From: Actinomycetes bacterium
GTDB taxonomy: Bacteria > Actinomycetota > Acidimicrobiia > Acidimicrobiales > Bog-793
Direction of reading: 5' to 3'
Length of the DNA stretch: 5,461 nucleotides
Assembly (NCBI GenBank): GCA_021823365.1
Contig: JAKAOD010000242.1
Location: 1-5,461 of the forward strand
Both the position numbers and the translations under genes were made by a program. Below the pieces are notes generated by a model. The model was given only the letters and a program-made list of their open reading frames with translations, searched no databases and was not told the origin of the DNA. Positions 1 through 5,300 of the stretch are shown here, in pieces (the stretch's first letter is position 1; every line of letters starts with the position of its first letter).

Positions 1-151
1 CGACCTGCTCGAGGGCGGAGAAGACGCCTTCGGTCAGGTCGGCCGGCGTCGTCGAGCACTTGCCGGCGGCGTAGTCGCGCCCGTGCTCGTCGTAGGCGAC
101 GACGTCGGTGAAGGTCCCGCCGATGTCCATCGACACCCGGTAGCGGCTCAT
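1..151 (-). CDS. Hydantoinase A / 5-oxoprolinase family protein, N-terminal fragment (gene continues past the left edge)
   Basis: Only the first 50 codons lie in the window. The translation begins MSRYRVSMDIGGTFTDVVAY. The DIGGTFTD block at residues 9-16 is the N-terminal signature of the HyuA / N-methylhydantoinase A / 5-oxoprolinase / acetone carboxylase beta superfamily, an actin-like ATPase fold whose loop binds nucleotide phosphate. The following stretch, with a CSTTPADLTEGV-like segment near residues 32-43, also fits the family. Members carry out ATP-dependent hydrolysis or carboxylation of cyclic amides or ketones in the cytoplasm, usually with a HyuB partner encoded next door. The substrate cannot be told from 50 residues. 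The ATG at 151 has no clear Shine-Dalgarno sequence of its own, and its first bases overlap the stop of a 9-codon frame as ATGA. The alternative in-frame GTG at residue 6 (GTGTCGATG) is possible but has no better ribosome site. The gene diverges from two XRE-cupin regulators, which probably control it. Confidence 0.9.
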   Translation of the reverse strand, partial: MSRYRVSMDIGGTFTDVVAYDEHGRDYAAGKCSTTPADLTEGVFSALEQV

Positions 152-177
152 CGCAGGAACAGGACGCTTCTGATCAT
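148..177 (-). CDS. Possible 9-residue leader peptide coupled to the hydantoinase start
   Basis: On the minus strand GGGAGGT (190-184) is followed, 6 nt later, by an ATG at 177 that opens the frame MIRSVLFLR and stops at TGA (150-148). That TGA overlaps the hydantoinase ATG (151-149) as ATGA. This is the best ribosome binding site in the divergent region, whereas the hydantoinase start itself has none. The arrangement suggests that ribosomes load at the minigene and reinitiate at the enzyme start (translational coupling). No homology can be assessed at this length. It could be a chance frame, or the strong site could serve an unrecognised longer start, but no ATG, GTG or TTG in frame with the enzyme lies between the site and position 151. 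Confidence 0.4.
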   Translation of the reverse strand: MIRSVLFLR

Positions 178-205
178 CCAGCGACCTCCCTCGCTCGGCT
201 CTGGT

Positions 206-242
206 TTCCTGCGCCCCAGGAGATGCTCCTGTGAGACAGGAA
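206..242. promoter_or_regulatory. Two tandem dyad operators, 20 bp apart
   Basis: Site A (206-222) reads TTCCTG-CGCCC-CAGGAG and site B (226-242) reads CTCCTG-TGAGA-CAGGAA. Each is a perfect TCCTG-N5-CAGGA inverted repeat with different spacers, and the two centres (214 and 234) are exactly 20 bp apart, about two helical turns, so dimers would bind on one face of the DNA. Site B would cover about -7 to +10 of the predicted hydantoinase transcript and site A about +14 to +30, a repressor-like position. For the divergent regulator promoter they lie upstream, around -16 to -52. The natural candidates for binding are the adjacent XRE-cupin proteins. As RNA, CAGGAG-ATG-CTCCTG (217-231) could also form a small hairpin. 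Confidence 0.65.
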
Positions 243-270
243 TGTTAGGATCGCGCGCCATTTGAGTCAA
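242..270 (-). promoter_or_regulatory. Sigma-70-type promoter for the hydantoinase gene
   Basis: Read on the minus strand, TTGACT (270-265, 5 of 6 to TTGACA) is separated by exactly 17 nt from TAACAT (247-242, 4 of 6 to TATAAT, with the key T, A and final T kept). Predicted transcription starts near 235, giving a leader of about 57 nt before the minigene ATG at 177. The -35 lies inside the palindrome TTGAGTCAA (262-270), which could also be a protein site. The tandem dyads begin at the downstream edge of the -10. Confidence 0.55.
243..251 (+). promoter_or_regulatory. Possible extended -10 promoter for the XRE-cupin operon
   Basis: TGTTAGGAT fits an extended -10 (TGn followed by TAGGAT, keeping the important first T, the A and the last T). 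No good -35 is visible 16-18 nt upstream, so it would rely on the TG extension or an activator. Transcription would start near 258, about 50 nt before the GTG at 310. It overlaps the minus-strand -10 (242-247), so the two divergent promoters would compete for the same bases. Evidence is modest. Confidence 0.3.
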
Positions 271-309
271 CAGTGGCCTGTGAACGCCGCGTGACAAGCT
301 CCGAGGCAG

Positions 310-873
310 GTGGCCGTGGACGAGGTCGCGAAGAATGTGGGCCGCCAGCTCCGGCTCCTCCGGCGCTCCCGCGGCATGACGCTCGCCGACCTCGCGCGCC
401 GGGCCGGCTGCAGCGACGGCTACCTCTCGAGCGTGGAGACCGGCGCGACGACTCCCACGCTCAGCTCGATATCGACGCTCGCGGCGGTGCTCGGCGCGGA
501 CATCGGGGCGTTCTTCCCCTCTGACAAGGAGAGCGCCGCGCACGTGCACAGGGCGTGCGAGGGGCACCGCCTACGGATCTCGCCCCGCGCGAGCCAGACC
601 TACACGATCCTGTCGGCTCGCCGCCTCGAGCCGTCGTTCACCGGGCTCGTCGAGGAGATCCTCCCCGCCGAGGACGACACGTCCTACCGCTACTTCGGCG
701 AGCGGTTCCTCGTCATGCTCGACGGCGCGGTCACGCTCAGGGTCGGCGCCGAGACCTACGCCCTCGGGCCCGGCGAGACGATTCACTACTCGTCGCATCC
801 CGACCACCTGCTGCGGGTGACCTCCCCGGAGCCGGCGCACATACTCTGGGTCGTCACGCCGGCACTGCTGTGA
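310..873 (+). CDS. XRE-family transcriptional regulator with C-terminal cupin domain (first of a pair)
   Basis: A 187-residue protein with the PuuR/SutR-like architecture: an XRE helix-turn-helix at residues 10-65 (core LADLARRAGCSDGYLSSVE, with the recognition helix around 35-45), then a linker and a cupin_2 beta-barrel at about 115-184. Such proteins bind DNA as dimers and sense a small ligand in the cupin, usually controlling a neighbouring catabolic operon. The motif-1 region (126-140) lacks the HxH metal ligands of enzymatic cupins. Motif 2 keeps PGETIHYSSHPDH (154-166), so a purely sensory role is likely. The GTG at 310 was chosen because an in-frame stop at 292 limits extension. GAGG at 303-306 is close to it, and the GTG at 316 is better spaced and could be the true start. 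The stop overlaps the next gene as GTGA. It diverges from the hydantoinase gene, which is its likely target. Confidence 0.9.
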   Translation: MAVDEVAKNVGRQLRLLRRSRGMTLADLARRAGCSDGYLSSVETGATTPTLSSISTLAAVLGADIGAFFPSDKESAAHVHRACEGHRLRISPRASQTYTILSARRLEPSFTGLVEEILPAEDDTSYRYFGERFLVMLDGAVTLRVGAETYALGPGETIHYSSHPDHLLRVTSPEPAHILWVVTPALL

Positions 874-1436
874 CGACGTCGAACGACGACCAGGATGTCG
901 TGGGAACGCGATCGCTCGCGGAGCGTCTCGGGCTCCGCGTCCGGGAGCGCCGCGCCGAGCTCGGGCTCACCCTCGCCGACGTCGCCGAGCGCGCGAGCTT
1001 GTCGATCTCCTACCTCTCGGCCGTCGAGAAGGGGGTCAACCTGCCGTCCCTCTCGACGCTCGTCAAGATCACCGACGCGCTCGAGGTGAGCATCCCGACG
1101 GTCCTCGCGGAAGAAGGCGAGAACCGTGTGCGAGTCGGGCGCCTTCCGGATGGCGCGCCGGCGCTGGTCGACCTCTCCCACAGCGAGCTCCAGCTGCGCG
1201 CGCAGGTCCTGCGTGCCTTGCCGGGCTCCTCCGGGGAGATCCCGCTGCCGACCAAGGACCACGACCTGTTCGTCTATGTCTTCGAAGGCGACCTCGTCGT
1301 GACGCTCGCCGGCCAGTCACGCATCGCGCTCGGCGCAGGCGACGCCCTCGACGCGCGCTCGGAGCCACGCCTCGCATGGGAGAGCGCGCAGGGGACCACG
1401 ACCCTTTGGACCACCTGCCCGACGAGGCTCGACTGA
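870..1436 (+). CDS. XRE-family regulator with degenerate cupin-like C-terminus (second of the pair)
   Basis: A 188-residue paralogue of the preceding protein. The helix-turn-helix lies at residues 20-78 (TLADVAERASLSISYLSAVE at 34-53, then a LPSLSTLVKITDALEV segment). The C-terminal half (about 128-183) has the alternating hydrophobic strands of a cupin (LFVYVFEGDLVVTLAGQ, then RIALGAGDAL) but no histidine cluster in either cupin motif. It should therefore not be a metal enzyme, and may sense a ligand or only dimerise. The GTG at 870 overlaps the TGA of the first regulator as GTGA. The absence of a Shine-Dalgarno sequence there fits translational coupling and roughly balanced synthesis. The frame is open far upstream to 555, but that part overlaps the first regulator out of frame and has no regulator-like sequence. 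A GTG at 900 is an alternative start. The stop codon sits in the loop of the terminal hairpin. Confidence 0.88.
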   Translation: MTTSNDDQDVVGTRSLAERLGLRVRERRAELGLTLADVAERASLSISYLSAVEKGVNLPSLSTLVKITDALEVSIPTVLAEEGENRVRVGRLPDGAPALVDLSHSELQLRAQVLRALPGSSGEIPLPTKDHDLFVYVFEGDLVVTLAGQSRIALGAGDALDARSEPRLAWESAQGTTTLWTTCPTRLD

Positions 1437-1445
1437 TCGAGCCTC
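1424..1445 (+). terminator. Hairpin at the end of the XRE-cupin operon
   Basis: GAGGCTCGA (1424-1432) and TCGAGCCTC (1437-1445) form a perfect 9-bp stem with a 4-nt loop CTGA that contains the stop codon of the second regulator. No T-tract follows (the next bases are AGCCCCAGC), so it is not a canonical Rho-independent terminator. U-less hairpins are often proposed as terminators in high-GC actinobacteria, and it may instead protect the 3' end. A second 7-bp inverted repeat (CCCCAGC 1448-1454, GCTGGGG 1467-1473) follows directly. Confidence 0.5.
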
Positions 1446-1472
1446 AGCCCCAGCTCACGGCCGCCGGCTGGG

Positions 1473-1502
1473 GGGTGGTGGGTGGTGGGTGGTGGGTGGT
1501 GG
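1473..1502 (+). repeat. Four tandem GGGTGGT repeats, potential G-quadruplex
   Basis: GGGTGGT is repeated four times without error (1473-1479, 1480-1486, 1487-1493, 1494-1500) and followed by GG. The four GGG runs separated by TGGT loops satisfy the usual intramolecular G-quadruplex pattern on the plus strand, preceded by more Gs (1470-1472). It lies between the regulator operon hairpin and the cyclic di-GMP gene, in a stretch with no gene. Copy number could vary by slippage. It might affect transcription read-through or the downstream promoter. Confidence 0.8.
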
Positions 1503-1544
1503 CGTTGATCCTGTCCACGTGTCCGAAGAGCGCGACCTCGGTCT

Positions 1545-1621
1545 CCAACCGTCCGAGCGGTCGCCGTTAGGCGAGGGGACAAGGGTAAGAGCGCCAATCG
1601 CAGGCTGGACCGCTCCGTTGG
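1545..1621 (+). promoter_or_regulatory. Long-range inverted repeat in the leader of the GGDEF-EAL gene
   Basis: GAGCGGTC (1555-1562) is exactly complementary to GACCGCTC (1608-1615). Outside it, CCAAC (1545-1549) can pair with GTTGG (1617-1621) across an asymmetric internal loop (CGTCC against C). The loop of about 45 nt contains a possible GGCG/CGCC pair (1570-1573 and 1592-1595). The structure ends 6 nt before the Shine-Dalgarno sequence (1628-1633), so it could modulate translation. It does not match a cyclic di-GMP riboswitch that I know. No convincing -35/-10 pair was found in 1446-1640. Confidence 0.3.
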
Positions 1622-1640
1622 CCGGCAGGGGAGCAGCTCG

Positions 1641-4085
1641 ATGGCTACGACGACAGACGACCCGTCTCCGACCCCGACGTCCTTGCCCACGAGGACGTCC
1701 CGGCCCCATCCTGCGGGGCTCGCCGTCGCGGGAACGCGCAGCCGAGGACGACTCCTGTGGGCAGTCGCGGCGGTCCTGGTGGCCGGTGTCGCCATGGGGA
1801 GCTCGATGCGCGCGGCGAGCGCCGTGGCTCGTGGCGACGGCCAGAAGGCGCGCCGGGAGCTCACGCTCTCCTCGGCCGAGATCACCGCGGACATCCAGCT
1901 CTCGATCCAGCACGAGCAGGACCTTGTCGTGGCATTGCAGGCCTTCCTTGCCGGAATGCCGAACGCCACCAACGCGGCGTTCCTGGCCTGGGCGAGGTCG
2001 ATGCACGTGATGCAGCGCTATCCCGAGCTGCTCGGGTGGGGGGAGGCGGTGATCGTGCCGGCGTCGCGGCTGGCAGCGTTCGCCGCGAGCGCGACCGCAC
2101 ACCCCGTCGGGCGGCTCGGGCCCGGTGGCTCGTTCCAGGTCGTCCCTCCGGGCCGCCGGCCCTACTACTGCTTCATCCGCCTCGACGAGGGTCGCACCGC
2201 TGCCGACGCGCCACCGGCAGGCTTCGACTTCTGCACCGGAGACGTCGGCGCGGTGAACCTGGCGGCGCGGAGCTCCGGGAAGGGCTCCTACATACCGGTC
2301 ACGATGGGGACAACCACGTCGCTCAGCGTGGAGACACCGGTCTATCGCGGCGGGTCCGTCCCGCCGAGCCCCGCGGCCCGCCGCTCGGCGTTCATCGGCT
2401 GGGCCGGGATGGGGATCGTCCCGAAGGTCGTCTTGGACCGAGTCCTCGCGGACCACCCCGACATGGCGGTGACCCTCCGCTACGGAGCCGGCACCTCGGC
2501 GATCGCGTTCAGGGCTGGCTCGGCTCCTCCGGGCGCGGCCACGACGACGATCCGCCTCCACAACGGCTGGAGCATCGAGACCTCCGGCGCCGTGGCGCGC
2601 GCCGGGTGGTTCGCCAACGCGAACGCGTTCGGCCCCCTTCTCGGGGGCATCGCGCTGAGCGTGCTGCTCGGGGCGCTCGTCTACGTGCTCGGCACGGGCC
2701 GCTCGCGTGCGAACGAGCTCGTTCGCCAGCGGACCGAGGAGCTTCGCCACCAGGCCCTCCACGACGCGCTCACCGGGCTTCCGAACCGGGCGCTCGTCTT
2801 GGACCGGATGGAGCAGATGCTCGTGCGAGCGCGGCGCAACCAGCTCGCCGTCGCCGTGCTCTTCATCGACCTCGACGAGTTCAAGGGCGTCAACGACACC
2901 CTCGGCCACAAGGCCGGCGACGACCTGCTCGCGGCGGTCGGCGCGCGCCTCGCCGGCGCCGTCCGCGCGGGCGACACGGTCGGGCGCCTCGGCGGGGACG
3001 AGTTCGTCGTGCTCGTCGAGGGCACCTCGCTCACCGCCGGCGCGGAGGTCGTCGCCGAGAAGCTCCTCCTGGTCCTGTCGACGCCCTTCACCCTCCCGGC
3101 GAGCGACGTCCCGCTGTACCTGACGGCCAGCATCGGCATCGCGACAGGTGACCGAGCGCAACCCGAGGAGCTGCTCCGTGACGCCGACATCGCCCTCTAC
3201 CAGGCGAAGGCCGCCGGCAGGCAGCGCGTCGTGGTCTTCTCCCCGGCGATGCACAGCGCCATCGAGCACCGGCACCAGCTGGAGGTGGACCTCCACCTCG
3301 CGCTCGACGCCGGGCAGTTCTTCCTCCTCTACCAGCCGATGATCGACCTCGGGACGAGGCTCTTCACCGGCGTCGAGGCCCTCCTTCGCTGGGACCACCC
3401 CGAGCGAGGCGTCGTCATGCCCGACGAGTTCATCCCCGAGCTCGAGGCGAGCGGCCTCATCGTCGCGGTCGGGGCCTGGGTGCTCGAGGAGGCCTGCCGC
3501 CAGGGAGCCGCCTGGCAGGCCATGGGCTACCGCATCGCCATCTCGGTCAACGTCTCGGGGCGTCAGCTCGCGCTCGACCGGATCGCGGACGACGTCCGCA
3601 GGGCCGTCGTGGCAAGCGGGCTCGATCCGGGTCAGCTCGTCCTGGAGCTGACCGAGACCACCCTCATGGACGACGTGGACGCCGCGGTCGCTCGCCTCGC
3701 CCCGCTGAGGGCGCTCGGGGTGCGCCTCGCCGTCGACGACTTCGGAACGGGCTACTCCTCGCTCGCCTACCTCCGCCGCTTCCCGATCGACGTCCTGAAG
3801 ATCGACCGGAGCTTCGTCTCGGGGATCGCCGACTCGCGTGAGTCCGCCGCGCTCGTCCACACCCTCGTCCAGCTCGGCAAGGTCCTGGGGCTCGAGACCG
3901 TCGCCGAAGGCGTCGAGGACGACAACCAGCGCTTGCGCCTGCAAGCCGAGCCTGTCGACACCGGCCAGGGCTTCCTCTTCTCCCGGCCGCTCGACGCCGC
4001 GGCAGTCGGTCGGCTCCTGGAGCGATCCGCCGCCCAACGCGAGGCGACGAGCCCGATCGAGGAACCGGTTGCGGAGGAGGCCTGA
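1641..4085 (+). CDS. Membrane-bound bifunctional diguanylate cyclase/phosphodiesterase (CHASE-like, GGDEF, EAL)
   Basis: An 814-residue protein. A Pro/Thr-rich cytoplasmic tail is followed by a first membrane segment at 38-53, an extracytoplasmic sensor at about 55-328, a second membrane segment at 331-351, then GGDEF (about 370-530) and EAL (about 545-795). The sensor resembles CHASE (RYPELLGWGEAVIVP, then RPYYCF and SVETPVYRGG) with two cysteines, C177 and C198. The cyclase keeps DALTGLPNR at 375-383, metal-binding D410, GGDEF at 451-455 and the inhibitory RxxD site R442-D445. The phosphodiesterase keeps EAL at 579-581, N637, E669/E672, the DDFGTGYSS loop from 699, K720, E756 and Q776. Both reactions, 2 GTP to cyclic di-GMP and its cleavage to pGpG, therefore look possible; which dominates cannot be read. 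The ATG at 1641 follows GGGGAG (1628-1633) at good spacing. It is a single-gene unit, convergent with the protease gene. Confidence 0.95.
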   Translation: MATTTDDPSPTPTSLPTRTSRPHPAGLAVAGTRSRGRLLWAVAAVLVAGVAMGSSMRAASAVARGDGQKARRELTLSSAEITADIQLSIQHEQDLVVALQAFLAGMPNATNAAFLAWARSMHVMQRYPELLGWGEAVIVPASRLAAFAASATAHPVGRLGPGGSFQVVPPGRRPYYCFIRLDEGRTAADAPPAGFDFCTGDVGAVNLAARSSGKGSYIPVTMGTTTSLSVETPVYRGGSVPPSPAARRSAFIGWAGMGIVPKVVLDRVLADHPDMAVTLRYGAGTSAIAFRAGSAPPGAATTTIRLHNGWSIETSGAVARAGWFANANAFGPLLGGIALSVLLGALVYVLGTGRSRANELVRQRTEELRHQALHDALTGLPNRALVLDRMEQMLVRARRNQLAVAVLFIDLDEFKGVNDTLGHKAGDDLLAAVGARLAGAVRAGDTVGRLGGDEFVVLVEGTSLTAGAEVVAEKLLLVLSTPFTLPASDVPLYLTASIGIATGDRAQPEELLRDADIALYQAKAAGRQRVVVFSPAMHSAIEHRHQLEVDLHLALDAGQFFLLYQPMIDLGTRLFTGVEALLRWDHPERGVVMPDEFIPELEASGLIVAVGAWVLEEACRQGAAWQAMGYRIAISVNVSGRQLALDRIADDVRRAVVASGLDPGQLVLELTETTLMDDVDAAVARLAPLRALGVRLAVDDFGTGYSSLAYLRRFPIDVLKIDRSFVSGIADSRESAALVHTLVQLGKVLGLETVAEGVEDDNQRLRLQAEPVDTGQGFLFSRPLDAAAVGRLLERSAAQREATSPIEEPVAEEA

Positions 4086-4099
4086 CAGGTCGCGACCTG
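4086..4099. terminator. 14-bp perfect palindrome in the convergent gap
   Basis: CAGGTCGCGACCTG directly follows the stop of the GGDEF-EAL gene and is perfectly self-complementary. Its right arm CGACCTG (4093-4099) can also pair with a second CAGGTCG at 4132-4138, giving a stem with a more realistic loop of about 32 nt. No T-tract follows on either strand. Further GC palindromes (CCGGGCCCGG, 4143-4152) fill the 82-bp gap before the end of the protease gene. The cluster may act as a bidirectional terminator. A protein-binding site is an alternative. Confidence 0.4.
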
Positions 4100-4167
4100 C
4101 TCCTCTCACGCCCCGGGCTCGTCAGGCAGGCCAGGTCGAGGGCCGGGCCCGGGCGCCGCCGCAGAGC

Positions 4168-5280
4168 TCAGGCAGCGCCGGCGAGCACCACCGTGGCGTC
4201 CTCGGTCCGCCCGGCGCGCCGGTAGACGAAGACCACCTTGCTCCCCGGAGCCAGAGTCAGCTCCATGGCGTTGAGCTGGTCCGGGCTCGTAGCCGGCACG
4301 CCGCCGATCCGCGTGAGCAGGTCGCCGGCCTGCAAGCCGGCCTTGGCGGCCGGCCCGGCGGGCGCGACCGAGTCCACGTAGAGCCCCTGTACGGCCCCGT
4401 TCGCATCGGGCACCGGCGAAGCCTCGAGGCCGATGTCCGCGTGGCGCACGTGACCTGTGGCAATGAGCTGAGCGGCCACCGTTCTTGCCATCTCGATCGG
4501 GATCGCGAAGCCGAGACCTATGCTGCCGGCGCTCGAGCCGCCTGAGGGCAAGGGCACGGTCGCGCCCGCCGAAGGGATCCCGACGAGCTGGGCGGCGCAG
4601 TTGACGAGCGCCCCGCCACTGTTGCCCGGGTTGATCGCCGCGTCGGTCTGAATGGCGTTCACGAGCAGGGCGCTCGAGGATCCTTCGCCCGGCACGGCGA
4701 TCGTCCGCCCGAGCGCGCTCACGATGCCGCTCGTGACCGTGCCTGAGAGACCGAGCGGCGATCCGAGCACCACCACGGTCTCGCCTACCTGCAGATCGCT
4801 CGAGGAGCCCATGGGGATCGGTGGCACGCCGGCCTCGCCCCTCACCGTGAGCACCGCCAGATCGGTGGCGGGGTCACGTCCCTCGATCGTTGCAGGGAAC
4901 GACCGGCCGTCGGAGAAGAGCACCGAGACCCGACCTCCGCGGCTCGCGGCGACGGCGATGACGTGGTTGTTCGTAAGGACGTGCCCTGCGCGGTCGATGA
5001 GCTCGCCCGAGCCGGTGCTCACCGACTTCCCCGCGGTCGCGGTGATGGTCACCACCGAGGGGAGATCTCGCTTCACTACGGCTTCTATCGAGCAGGCGCC
5101 GTGCGCCGTTGTCGCTGCGCCCGTCGTGGCAGCGGCAGCGGCACTGGCAGCGGCCGGACTGCCGGTGATCTCTCCGCCGGTCAACCCGGCCGCGACAAGC
5201 GTCCCGAGAGCTGCGATCAGCCATCCGGCGGTCCGTCGCCTCCGCAGGGTGGCGCTACGCGCCCTTGCTCGCTCCCCCAT
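4168..5280 (-). CDS. HtrA/DegP-like trypsin-family serine protease with PDZ domain, membrane-anchored
   Basis: A 370-residue protein. A basic cytoplasmic N-terminus (RARARSATLRRRR) is followed by a hydrophobic segment at 19-34 that acts as a signal anchor, an Ala/Thr-rich linker to about 60, a chymotrypsin-fold protease at about 64-275 and one PDZ domain at about 280-367 (AAKAGLQAGDLL at 311-322). The catalytic triad is visible: H106 in LTNNHVIA, D140 in DPATDLAVL and S221 in NPGNSGGAL. It should cut misfolded or regulatory proteins outside the membrane, with PDZ selecting substrates or controlling activity. Oddities: the usual GSGFI/VID turn reads GSGELID (E93), and the only cysteines, C63 and C228, could pair. 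The ATG at 5280 was chosen because AGGAGGTG (5291-5284) lies 5 nt upstream. A further in-frame ATG at 5319, inside the 14-bp repeats, lacks a ribosome site. A single PDZ and an N-terminal anchor match actinobacterial HtrA/PepD-type proteins. Confidence 0.93.
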   Translation of the reverse strand: MGERARARSATLRRRRTAGWLIAALGTLVAAGLTGGEITGSPAAASAAAAATTGAATTAHGACSIEAVVKRDLPSVVTITATAGKSVSTGSGELIDRAGHVLTNNHVIAVAASRGGRVSVLFSDGRSFPATIEGRDPATDLAVLTVRGEAGVPPIPMGSSSDLQVGETVVVLGSPLGLSGTVTSGIVSALGRTIAVPGEGSSSALLVNAIQTDAAINPGNSGGALVNCAAQLVGIPSAGATVPLPSGGSSAGSIGLGFAIPIEMARTVAAQLIATGHVRHADIGLEASPVPDANGAVQGLYVDSVAPAGPAAKAGLQAGDLLTRIGGVPATSPDQLNAMELTLAPGSKVVFVYRRAGRTEDATVVLAGAA

Positions 5281-5300
5281 CGCCACCTCCTCGTCCGAGA

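Noticed and set aside
555..869. Upstream extension of the second regulator's open frame
   Set aside because: This part overlaps the cupin domain of the first regulator in another frame and is rich in Arg and Pro without family features. The GTGA overlap at 870 is the better start.
1544..1570. FliA/WhiG-like promoter with GCCGTTAG at 1563-1570
   Set aside because: The -10-like octamer matches 6 of 8, but the -35 position at N15 reads TCCA instead of TAAA. That is too weak to call.
1563..1610. Cyclic di-GMP or cyclic di-AMP riboswitch in the GGDEF-EAL leader
   Set aside because: The G-rich loop sequence does not show the conserved cores of the known classes.
1455..4109. 884-codon open frame on the minus strand across the whole GGDEF-EAL gene
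   Set aside because: It is antisense to a gene with complete, recognisable domains. Its composition (Asp, Glu, Arg, Ala and Gly runs) is typical of the complement of GC-biased codons, and no domain is recognisable.
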